Source: Enoplolaimus lenunculus
Lineage: Eukaryota; Nematoda; Enoplea; Enoplida; Thoracostomopsidae
Reading direction: 5' to 3'
Assembly (NCBI GenBank): GCA_030248215.1
Contig: JASANG010003533.1
Location: 1 to 64,000 of the forward strand
Length of the DNA: 64,000 bases
Part shown: one piece after another, positions 24,101-33,400 of the stretch
Layout of the letters: each line of letters begins with the position of its first letter
How positions within the stretch are numbered: position 1 is the first letter of the stretch
The notes under the pieces: model-generated
Seen by the model: the letters and a program-made list of their open reading frames with translations, nothing else
The model's database searches: none
What the model was told of the DNA's origin: nothing
Program-made: the position numbers and the translations under genes

Positions 24101-25621
24101 GAATTAGGCTACTGTAGTGACCCGAACAAGAGAGGGGAAGTAGAGGGGGTCCCCATTTTGAGTCCCAATCAATAGGACGCCGTATCCTAATAAGACTCCG
24201 TAAGCGGATAGAGTTCCTGAACCCTAAAGTCCATAAATGCCAATTATCCCAATTCTAGTGCGTAAGTGACTCCAGCACCAAATACAGTTGTAGTATAAAA
24301 GTACATTCTTATACATGGTAAACTGAAAATTTTTCGCTTAACCCTTTCTCACATGAATATTTTCAATTTCCCCTGAGACCTACTTTTATGATAGGATTCG
24401 AACTCCCGTGGCAGGAATGGGAGGCGTATACTATCACCACTCAGCTATAGGACCTTGACGCTCGAGCGCGAGGGGGCTCTCACGTCTTGTAGTGATTTAG
24501 TACTATGTATACGTGTTGCAATTGTTAAACACGGTGCTATATGTACTATTTAACGTATATAAACTACACTGCGCTGAGTTGCCTACAGGCAACTCAAAGT
24601 GAGAATGGTTAAGTATAAACTTTGTATTATCGCTCAAGTTTTAGACAACAACGGATAGTTGCAATAAATCAGTAACGAAGGGCGGTTTAAAAAATAACAG
24701 TCCGTAACCGAATAACAGGGGTTCCCTCAGGAGAAGTCACATAAATGTCAGTCCCCCCTCTTATTCAGATCACTACAGCATGAAAGGTGTAAATTCGTAA
24801 GGTAGACCCCTATAATAAATTAACATTTTATCGTAAATATATTTAGACGGAGGAAGGCTTTTGCTAATGGAATCCCTCTAGATTCTCTGAGGAATTAGCT
24901 GAGTTAAATATTTATTCTTTACAGCTCATACGGCCTACATTAAATTATGGGTGATGCCAACTAAGAGACAAAGAGAGGTAAGAATTTTAGAGACTGTGAA
25001 GTTAAGCTTTTAGACCTGGAATCAAAATTAGGTTAGTGTTCAGGCTATATGCTTTGGCTGGCTCCGGCTCAGGTTAAGGATTCGACTTAGACTCAGTGAG
25101 CACGCCGTTATAATTAACATGGACCACATAATCTGTCTATTTACACTGTAAATTCCAGTGAATTAGATCTTTCAGAACTGAGAATTCTGAATTGATTGAA
25201 GTTATTCAAAGTTAATAATTAATTAAATCACGCGGAATTAAATCATCTCAGAGCGAGTTAATGTTTACTATTAACTCACGAATAACCTGAAATGACTAAG
25301 TCGTTTCCGAGTCAACTCACTGGAATTTTACACTTTATACGACTCATTGATATGTAGTAAATTTGCGATTTTTGTACTTAAGTTCACAGCTGACAAATGA
25401 TGGCTGTTCACTATGTACGTTTACCTGACACAGTGCTTGGTCTCACGTTTCGCTGCTTGTTCTGCGTAAATCCATTTACGACTACTTCTCCGAGAAGATG
25501 AGCGCGCTAACGAAGTTTGAGTTTCGCTACTGCTAATGGTAAATATCCTTGCATCGAAACATTTATCGTTTGCATTGGCAAGAGATCCTATTTGGTGATT
25601 TTCTACTGATCTATGAGCCAT
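15187..25621 (-). CDS. SLC36-type amino acid transporter, 10 exons
   Basis: Proton-coupled amino acid transporter of the AAAP/SLC36 (PAT) family, acting at the lysosomal or plasma membrane. Exons in transcript order: 25621-25425, 23591-23501, 22531-22443, 21553-21461, 20450-20396, 20131-20086, 19946-19723, 18462-18281, 16757-16582, 15446-15187. Phases close to 470 codons, typical for the family. A ~65-residue polar Ser/Arg-rich N-terminus precedes the first helix ([20 protein letters not shown]). Further family signatures are [58 protein letters not shown] and [17 protein letters not shown]. The short exons 20450-20396 and 20131-20086 are weakly conserved, and the usual helix with a VYFVF-type motif after them is not visible, so an exon may be missed there. 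The intron at 16758-18280 holds ITPA on the other strand. Several introns carry MITEs. Confidence 0.9.
15540..15700. mobile_element. GCGGGACTGCAATAAAG / TTAGGC repeat fragment
   Basis: Two facing copies of a CCGCGGAAAACGGTCCG-like end occur at 15570-15630, followed by GTAAGGTTTAGCTTTACAC and GCTTAGGTTTAGGC. It is a rearranged member of the TTAGGC-bearing MITE family, inside the last intron of the SLC36-like gene. Confidence 0.45.
17089..17694 (+). CDS. ITPA: Inosine triphosphate pyrophosphatase, single exon
   Basis: Cytosolic Ham1/ITPA-family enzyme that hydrolyses ITP, dITP and XTP to monophosphates and so keeps deaminated purines out of nucleic acids. The frame is intact, 201 aa, matching the ~194-200 aa family length. 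Signatures: [10 protein letters not shown] (residues 17-26) binds the triphosphate; [20 protein letters not shown] and [11 protein letters not shown] are the core motifs; [11 protein letters not shown] is the C-terminal base-binding segment. The start is the first ATG of the frame and leaves the usual short leader. It has no intron and lies inside an intron of the SLC36-like gene on the opposite strand. Its GC content looks higher than the flanks. The intact frame and conserved motifs argue for a working gene, though a retrocopy origin is possible. AATAAA occurs about 150 bp downstream, near 17850. Confidence 0.96.
   Translation: MSDLTDAMLKKSLTFVTGNAGKLAEVNAILGESVSVTACDVDLDEYQGSADQVASAKCRAAVEKLGRGRVIVEDTCLCFNALGGLPGPYIKWFLKALGPDGLPRLLADWEDKTAYALCTFAYCPAYDPEKSKAAPVIQLYRGRTEGMIVPPRGPRDFGWDPCFQPQGYQKTYAEMGSEEKNKISHRAKALQLLKDELLPTL
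18900..19109. mobile_element. Foldback MITE, copy 1
   Basis: An almost complete palindrome of about 210 bp. The first half (CTCTCCGAAATAGGCTCTAC, then GGGACTACACAAACTGAGTC) is repeated in inverted order in the second half around a centre near 19005. The ends read CACTGTAAAAAA and TTTTTTGCAGTG. GAGTCAAATT/AATTTGACTC words recur. It lies in the SLC36-like intron between 18462 and 19723. Confidence 0.8.
19294..19502. mobile_element. Foldback MITE, copy 2
   Basis: Second copy of the same ~210-bp palindromic element, about 185 bp downstream of copy 1 and in the same orientation sense. The ends are CGCTGCAAAAAATGG and CCATTTTTTGCAGTG, flanked by TAC on each side (possible 3-bp target duplication). 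The arms are more diverged than in copy 1. Confidence 0.75.
20747..20843. mobile_element. Tiny hAT-like MITE (97 bp)
   Basis: Ends CAGGGTGTGACAGGATA and TATCCGGTCGCACTCTG are inverted repeats. The interior is GCTCCGGCTC-rich. Flanking octamers CTATACAT and CTATAATA agree at five positions, weak support for an 8-bp target duplication. Same family as 36125-37164. Confidence 0.55.
21650..21765. repeat. CCTAAG-rich (telomere-like) fragment
   Basis: Two blocks of CCTAAG units (ATAAGCCTAAGCCTAAGCCT and TAAGGCTAAGCCTAAGC) are joined by GTTGCAAAAGCGTATT. It is an incomplete member of the TTAGGC MITE family, just upstream (in transcript sense) of the SLC36-like exon 21553-21461. Confidence 0.6.
22100..22170 (+). 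pseudogene. tRNA-like relic related to the TTAA-MITE core
   Basis: GTCAAGCTTCGATAGCTGAG, then TGGTTTGCTG, resembles the 5' half of a tRNA with a D arm, and GCGGTTCCACACC resembles a degenerate B box. The flank CTCGAGTGTCAAG is shared with the reverse strand of the elements at 24338-24612 and 38632-38902, so this is a related copy or the ancestral module. Confidence 0.4.
22618..22835. mobile_element. TTAGGC-bearing MITE, representative copy
   Basis: Inverted ends: GTAAAGATCAGGGGTGAAAC at the left, and TCTGTTCCGCCCCCGG followed by TTCTTTACATTGGCC at the right. The order is GGAAC-type end, GGGACTAGAAAAGAGTAAGC, TTTTTTGCTTGGCTTAG, a run of TTAGGC units, then the right end. The same order is seen at 62990-63160 and 63715-63890, and in reverse at 25790-25985 and 37280-37440. 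No protein is encoded. Confidence 0.7.
22980..23075. mobile_element. TTAGGC-family MITE, short copy
   Basis: TTTAAAGATTAGGGACGGAA at the left, then GCAATAGAGTAAGCTTAAGC and CCTTGTTCTATACATTGGCC at the right. The TTAGGC run itself is missing. It lies in the SLC36-like intron between exons 23501 and 22531. Confidence 0.5.
23632..24067. mobile_element. TACTGTAGTGACCCG MITE, copy 1
   Basis: 436 bp with inverted ends TACTGTAGTGACCCGCATAA and TCTGGTCACTAAAGTA. The interior has repeated AATAAGAGTCCG and CCCTAATTATAGTCC words. It has no coding capacity and lies in the first intron of the SLC36-like gene. Confidence 0.7.
24110..24780. mobile_element. TACTGTAGTGACCCG MITE, copy 2, host of a nested MITE
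   Basis: Ends TACTGTAGTGACCCGAACAA and TTCAGATCACTACAGCA match copy 1. The element is longer because the TTAA-flanked MITE at 24338-24612 is inserted in it. Without that insert it is close to 400 bp, like copy 1. Confidence 0.7.
24338..24612. mobile_element. TTAA MITE with tRNA-like core, copy 1
   Basis: Ends TTAACCCTTTCTCACATGAA and GTGAGAATGGTTAA are inverted repeats and include TTAA, the target site used by piggyBac-type elements. On the minus strand the interior reads CCTATAGCTGAGTGGTGATA and later GGGAGTTCGAATCC, the A and B boxes of a tRNA. It is nested in the MITE at 24110-24780. Confidence 0.65.
25141..25338. mobile_element. ACACTGTAAATTCCAGTGA MITE, copy 1
   Basis: Inverted ends ACACTGTAAATTCCAGTGA and TCACTGGAATTTTACACT. 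The interior is rich in GAGTTAAT and CAGAATTCTGAATTGAT words. The same family is seen at 38251-38996 and 57441-57695. Confidence 0.65.
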
Positions 25622-27479
25622 GCCGAAATGGACGGTTTGCTGGAGAAACGTTTTATTTCAAATCAAGAACGTTGTGTTTAGTGTCGTTTTCTACTGTTTT
25701 TACATTGGTTATAATTCTTGTAGGTATAGCCAAATATCTGCTTCAATTTCTGTTTTCGCTAAAATCGATATCTTTTTACGGGTCAATCTAAAGAACAGGG
25801 GCGGAACAGTATTTATAAACATATCCCTAAGTCTAAGCCTAAACCTAAGCGGACCAATGTAAAGAACATGGGCAGAACAGTATTTAAAGCTTATTTCTGA
25901 GCCTAAGCCTAAGCCTAAGCCTAAGCCTAAGCCAAGCAAAAAAATTAGTTTAAAGCTTAAACTTACTCTTTTCTAGTCCCACGAAAGTAAAAGGAAAGCT
26001 TAGAGATATAGAGATAATATATGTATGCATCTATGTATGTATATACATATATTACCATGCAGTTAGACCTAAAACTCATCACATAATATGTTTGGCCTGG
26101 GGTACTTCAATGACCAGTGCGATCCAATTCACCATTGATAACTGAAATTTTCCATCACACTCACTACAGTATATGTTGTTGATCTCAGAATAAATCCCAC
26201 TGTTTGGGTTACAGAGTTCTATTATATCTCATGCGGTAACGCATTTTAGCGCTTCCTCTATCCGCCAGTGATTCCTCCCCAATAAATCAGCCTTCACAAT
26301 GAGACGGGAGCGTAGAGAAAACAAATTTCTCACGGTTTCGGCGATGTTTTGTAGCTGTTTTGGTCTTACTGTTTGTAGAATTTTGGTAGCTGCCAAAATA
26401 AACCGAAGTCAAGCTAACTCTTTGAAATCTGTATACATAACGCGTTTTGATCAAAAACTTCTGCTTGGGCTTTCCACAAGCGAGCTGTTTTATCACACCA
26501 AATATGATTTTGGTTGCATTTTCAAAAATTGTTATCGCAATACAACAACTTCTCCGCACGTTTTAAGTCTTATCGTGTCAGTTCGATTTAAGTTATTATG
26601 ACGTTAAAGGGCAGGGACATAAAAATAATTTGTCAAAAGGGATCTAGAAATTTAAAATATATGTTGTTTAGAGCTTCTCTGCACCCAATCTACGAGCATA
26701 ATCTTTCTTAGAACATTTAAAAATAGTCGGTTTAATTAATATTTGGACCACGCCAAGCGTTTTAAGTAATTTGTTTTTAAAGTCTGTTGGACATTGCCAA
26801 ACCTCAGCATCTCGGTATGCAACGAGTTGTTACCCTGGGTTTGGCTTTGCCATTGTGCGCCTGGCTGTGTATACCTAGGAACGGTCCGTTTTTCCGCGGT
26901 AAATTAATACACGGCCTTAAGCTTTAGACTATTTTTGCCTAGACCTCAACTTGTGTTTATATATAGGCTCCAAAAATTTACCCCTCTGTTTTGTCAGCAT
27001 ACGGTATAAATGTTTAATATGCCAAACATTGTGTACAGGGGAGTTTTGCAGTGGCAACTGTGTGCTATGCAAACTGTGCGTTTAGGAACGATGAATTGTA
27101 TTAAAGATGTTTAGTTTTTGACTAAAGATCAATAATGTTTTATACGCAGAAGCAATGTGGTCGTCTGAATAGAAATCTGTATTTAAGAGAATTACATATT
27201 TGATCTAAATATGTTTTGAACAAAAATTATCAGATAGAACCAAGTATTGTGTTAGCTAGTGGTTTTTGTTTTACAGATTAAATAAGAAAAAATAATTCAT
27301 ACATAGCAAGTTGGAAACACGTCAGTCTTTCTATAGTTAGCAACACAGTTCCTGCAGTGCTAGCAATATGTTGGACTATGAAAATGTTTCCAAATTGATT
27401 ATTTTTGCTGTGATTATGTCTATGATACGGCTTTATATTTAGCTAGTCGTTATATATCCTTAGTTAAAGCATTCCTATC
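25622..27479. other. Divergent intergenic region between SLC36-like and RRS1
   Basis: This is the shared upstream space of two genes transcribed away from each other, so both promoters should lie here, but I see no TATA-like or other element I would defend. It holds TTAGGC-family repeats (25790-25985 and a decayed copy near 26878-26970). The overlapping open stretches at 26287-26601 on both strands show no protein motif. Confidence 0.4.
25790..25985. mobile_element. TTAGGC-bearing MITE in reverse, with perfect (GCCTAA)5
   Basis: GAACAGGGGCGGAACAGTAT, a CCTAAG run, then a second start CCAATGTAAAGAACATGGGC and a second CCTAAG run, ending TTTTCTAGTCCCACG. It looks like a partial copy joined to a full copy. 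The run at 25901-25933 is five perfect GCCTAA units plus GCC. Confidence 0.7.
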
Positions 27480-30400
27480 ATGAAAATGCTGAAGCGTACC
27501 GATCATGGCAGCAGTTCAACGTACAAAACTACACAAGTAGTGAAAACGTTAGACCCAGTGGTTGACGTTGGAAATTTACTAATCACGGATCTTGATTCAC
27601 CTGATAAAAGCACCATGATGTAAGTATATAAGTGTTTGAGTTGGTTAATATCCTTATGGACCAATCAGCGTATTAAGAGTTCATCAAGGCATTTACTAAA
27701 CTCCGCTCGCATAATTTTAATTAAAGACCCTCTAGTTTATGGCATGTACTTAATTGGTCGTACAGTTTAAAATTTGTATTGTGGGAAGGAATACACGGAT
27801 GGGTATATGTGACTTCAAACTTTATTTGTATATGCACATATATATATAATTATAATTATAATTATCCACACAGAAATAAAATAAAAGACTGTATAATTAT
27901 AATTATCCACACAGAAATAAAATAAAAGACTGCAAATAGAAGTCAATTATTTCAGTATAATAACTTCATTTAGTTCTTGATAACATAGTGCTGTTAACCC
28001 ATGGGCACATTTATCCACTACGGGTTTCTAAATGCACGCCCTTTCATAAAACTATACAAAACTCGATCATTTTCATTCAAAAATTTTCTAAAAGCAGAGA
28101 GTGAAAAGGCATTTACAATGTCAGATGGAAGAGAGTTCCAAATTTTTATAATTCGGTAACAGAAAGAATTTTGCACCCTATTATTATGTGCTAGTAATGG
28201 ATACAGTTTTTTACTATGTCCTCTGGTTTTTGATTGTGGTGCAAGAACAAAAAAATCATGAAATTGTAAGTTCACTAAGTGATTACATATTTTAAAAACC
28301 ATTATTAAATCGCATTTAATCCTTCGTAGTTCAAGTGGCTCTAGATCACATATTTTAAGCCGGTCCAAATACGATCGTTCGCTGATCCCAATTATTTTCT
28401 TAGTAAACCTACGCTGCACATTTTCAATTAAATCTATTTACCTTAAAATACTTGGTGACCATATAACCGAAGCATACTCCAATAAAGGCCTAATGTGAAC
28501 AGTGAACATTGTTTTCATGAATTTCAAATTTCTGCTACTAAAAGCACGACATATAATTCCTGAGTTACGGGAAGCTTTGTTACATATGTCACTTATAAAG
28601 TTTGAGAAAGAAAGATCGGTCGTGATCAGTAGACCAAGATCTTTCGTCATTGATACAAAAGGAATTGTTGCTGACTTATTAATTAATATAGCTACACCAC
28701 CTTCCGTGTTTTGCCTAAATCTGTCATGTCGAAAAATGTAAAAATCAGACAGACCAAATACAGTATCGTCGATTAATGAGCTTAACCACGTTCCAGTAAG
28801 AAAAACAATTGTACATTTGTTTTCAATAACGTACCTCTGTAACGTTGATATTTTATTTACCACACTACGGCAATTTGTATAAAAACACTTAATAGCCATG
28901 AGCGGACAATAATATCAATTATTAGCCATACTGCATGATATATTACCTTTGATTGAAGGATTAAAAAATTTACCCGTTGAACGATACACAATTTTACCAG
29001 ATTTAATGATCAAATCTTCATTCCCATAGTCGCGACGATACTGATGCAAGAAATTTCTTAGATTTCGTTCCACCTGACGCTCTTTAAAAGTTAAATCGTG
29101 TCTAGCAAAACATTTCAGATCTTGAGCAATCGTTTTTTTAAACTGTCGTAAAAAATCCATTTTTGCACGATATTCACAAAACATCACTTTTATAATACGC
29201 GGTTTACTGGAATTTGTTGATATCTGACCATCACGAAATACGTCGGTGATCATGCTTAACTCAATTTTCAACTTTGATGCAATATCAAACACAAAATGTT
29301 TGTCCGCCGCACACCGAATACATGACTTATCATTTTCCGCCAATCCTACAATCACCAAATTGTTACGCTTTCTTTCTTTTTCTAAAACTTCGCGAATTTC
29401 GTTTTGTAAATCGGAGTAATGTCTGTTAATCACCAATTGTAGTCTATACCTCGGTCACTAAGTCTCGATGAAAGCGCTAGAAACTTCCCGCAAAGAATTC
29501 TCAGTTCAGAGAACACTGCCTGTTCTAAAAATAACTAAAAATCCTACTAACACTTGCAAGTCTGCAGCGATAACTTGCAGCTACAACTCGCACGGAATAC
29601 ATGCAGCTACAAGTACTTGTAATGAAACATCACTTTCATTCTTAAGTTTGACATGAATTTATAAATTTATGTGAATAATTTGCAGACGACTGCATTAATT
29701 ATATGAGATCACCTTCGTATAAGCTTATCAGTCCAGCCAGTGGTGATGAATTAATTTTGCTTGCAAAGCGCTTCACACCATGGATTAATTCTTCACGTAT
29801 ATCAATCATGAATAAATTGCAGCTATAAGTTTTTCGAATGAAGTTTTGAAAAAACTTACCGCTGCAAGGTTCAGATGTAAGAAACATTCATGCATAAAGA
29901 AGGTTTTACTCGCAATTGCTTAACTTGAAAACGCTTTCATACTGGTGTAATTTCTATTTAGTACTTAAATATTTAGTACTTAAATTTTGAAGCTAGTGTA
30001 TCTATCACCGTCGGTTTTGAAATATCAAAAAAGTTTGTCAGTTGAGTTAATCCAATCTTCTTGAATAAATTCAAAAAGTTTAATTAATTCAAGAAGCGCT
30101 CAGCAACACAGTTTATGATTGGCCACTCAAAATGCATGTTGTACGTACAAGAAATTCGAGCGACTTGCAACTGCGTTCACACATGCGAATTAAATTCAAT
30201 AGCATAAATTTCTGTTAATAATTTGCAGCTTCAAGATCTCCAAAGCCGTTTTGTAACCAAACTTACACATGCAATTTGCGCATGCAAGTTTTTGCAGCAA
30301 AAACTTGCAGTGTAAATAGGGTTTTGTGTTATTTCGAATGTCATCCGAGGGCCCAAGCCCTGTAAACTGTTGACATGACGACTTTGAAGTTCTTCATGTA

Positions 30401-33400
30401 TATTTTTATATATAACAACCGATGAATCGCAGTTTGAAAAGTATATATAATTTTACAAATTTTGTTGTTGCATTTCAGGTCTGATTTGGAAAGTTCGCTG
30501 CTGAATATGTGCAGAGACAATACGCAATATTTGCTAAATAAAGTTTGGGAAGTATGTTTTAATTGAATATTTCTAGCGGTTAAGGTATTGAGATAATGAT
30601 TAGTTTGTTTCAAATCAAATCTTTTTTGTTGGTCACAAACACCACTTTTTCAAATTAAATCTTTTTTTGGCCACAAACATCCCTATGTGGGCAGACTACA
30701 GATAGTTATATGCCGTGAGTTGACTTTCGAATTTGTGGTGCAGAAAGTGCAATTGATACATGTATAGCACATGTATATACGTACTGTGTTTTAGCTTCCA
30801 ACTGAGCGAGTGGACGATGTGATTGTTGCAACAGTGAGTTAACAACATTTCGCTTAGTTCACTTTTCGTACCATTGGTACTCGTTGGGACTTTCTTTATA
30901 AAGTGCAGCACCCCTCGCTTGAAAATTTATGCCCTAGTTTAGCTGTTTCAGTGTAAGTTTTTCAAGCAATTCATTCTCATTTTTTAGTTTAAACATTTGT
31001 GTATGTAGCTAGCACTGCTTACAGACCCTGACTACATGCTTAACTTTTTACTGACTTTAGGTTTAATGTTTGCTTCCTAGTGCAGCTAAATAAAATATTG
31101 TTTTAAGCCAACGCGTACCAGCTCGGTTTTGTCAAAAGGTATATGCTTGTCGTAGTGTATATGCAATGCATACAGTGCACCGTAGGTTGTATGCTAGCCC
31201 ATGCGTTCAACAAATATATAGTCGACGCGAAGTAGTTCGAGGGGCGGGCTGCGTTGTGCAGTGGTGGAGCTTTTGATAAAGATCTATAGGTCGTTATTTC
31301 AAACCTACCCGTAAGCCGTTTTTTCAACTGCTTCGTAAAACGTTTTAAGCTCCCGACCGTACCTATCTAGCTGACATACGCACATATCTATTGTTGTTTC
31401 GACGATGTAGGACTTATGAATTGAATTGCTTAATTTTAGCTTCCGTCTCCGTCAACAAGACTTCCTCGAGAAAAGCCAGTGAGTTTAGTGTTATACACAT
31501 TAATGCAAAATTTGGAATTGCTTTTGTACCTACAGTAAAAAATCATTCGATCGTTGCGTACAACATGCGCTGCCAGTACTAACAGTACACAGTGTTGTTG
31601 CTGCAATGGATTAAAATGAAGCATTTAGTGCGGTACAGTTGAGATATTAGTACGGTAGTATTGTTTAATAAGTTTGTTGGGTTACGCGAGTTATTGTGGT
31701 TTATTATGTCATAATTGTTTCTGATTTATATTGGCAAATGTTTATCAAGGCTAGTTACAATTTATCACAGTGGACTTTGTCGAGCTAATAAAGATTAGTT
31801 TTCGGACGTTTTATATATTACTGTGTACTACCTATTGAAAGTTTGCTTTTGTTATAATTAATACCTTCGAGAAATGTTTACTAATTTTTGTAGGTTCCAA
31901 AACCGCGACAGCCTACAAAATGGGAAATGTATGCGCGTACTAAAGGAATTCAGAACCAGAAACGAAGCCGAATGGTATGGGATGAAGCTACTAAGGTAAG
32001 TTTTTGGTTATGAATGTTATTGATTTAAACAGCCTTGAAATAATATTTGGTACACATGTTTGCCGGAATAACGCCCACGTGTTGTGTAGAATAGCAGTTT
32101 TTTGCTCGATACGAAACTACATGGACTGGCTTATTTTTATTGCAGGAATGCCTATAGTTCATATTAAAGGTAATGAAATGTGAGAGTATATGGATGGATA
32201 CATTACATTTTTATTATTATTTAGCAATAGTTAAATGTTAACATTGCAAATCTGAATATATCTGTCTGTAATAATATGTTTCTTTGTTAGACTTGGAAGC
32301 CTCGCTGGGGTTACAAAAGAGCGAATAGTAATGCCGAAGATTGGCTTGTCGAAATTCCAGAAGGCAAAGGTAACCATTGTGTTCTTAATCATTCAGTGTT
32401 GTTAACTTTGAATGCGAGATGTTAATTGAGCGAAGCGAATCTTCGAGTGAAGCTCGGAGTTTCGCGAAGCGTTTTATGTTTTGTACTTGGGGGTCGAAAG
32501 GTGGATGTCCGTCCGAAAAAAATCTCAGGAACGGCTGAATTGATTTTGATAAACTTTTTTTGTTTGAAAGCCAATTATCCTGTTGTGTTATACTCGCATT
32601 GGGGGTTTAAAATTTTAAGCCGTTTATTAGATACAGGCTAATTTGCATAATGAAGCCTAAATTAGGACTTTCCACAGTATTTCACCAATTATTACAGTTA
32701 GAAACAATCTAATTTTAGCATTAAAAGATTTTTGGGTGCGAGGAATCTGCGTAAACTGTTTACAAACCTCCAAAACCGATAATTGAGCAGATAGCTAATA
32801 GATAATTTGCATATTAGCATAGTTTATAAGCCTAAATTAGGACTTTTTCCAATATATATTTCACTAATTATTAAGATTAAAAGCAATATAATTTCAGCAC
32901 TAAAGGGTTTTTAGCTGCGAGGAATTTGAATAAATAGTTTAGACATCCAAAACCGATAATTGAATAGTAATCTAATAGCTAATTTGCATATTAGCTTAAT
33001 TGACAAGACAAAACTAGGACTTTTTAAATTATTTCAATAATTGTTAGGGTTTACTGAAGGTTTTTGGGTGCGAGAATCTGAATAAATTGTTTACAAACCT
33101 CCAAAACCGATACTTCAATAGTTAGATAATAGCTAATTTGCATATTAGCTTAATTGACAAGACATAATTAGGACTTTTTAAATTATTCCAAAAATTATTA
33201 GGGTGGCTGAAGGTTTTTTGGGTGAGAGGAATCTGAGGAAATTGCTTACAAACCTCCAAAACCGATAAATGAATAGTTAGCTAATAACTAATTTGCATAT
33301 TACCTTAATTGCTTACGTGTGTTTGAGCTTCGCTCAATAAATGTAGTCCCACTGCGACTGGTTTACAGTTATCTTGCAGTATGGCTATTTGTTACGGCCC

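Noticed and set aside
25901-25933. True telomere or chromosome end
   Set aside because: The perfect GCCTAA run is only 33 bp, sits inside a MITE with both ends present and is flanked by genes on both sides.
26287-26601. Overlapping 90-100 codon frames on both strands
   Set aside because: Neither shows conserved motifs, good splice context or biased composition; probably chance.
32426-32641. 71-codon frame (GGRKVDVRPKKISGTAEL)
   Set aside because: It lies inside the intron 4 repeat element, with no family match I know and no splice signals linking it to RRS1.
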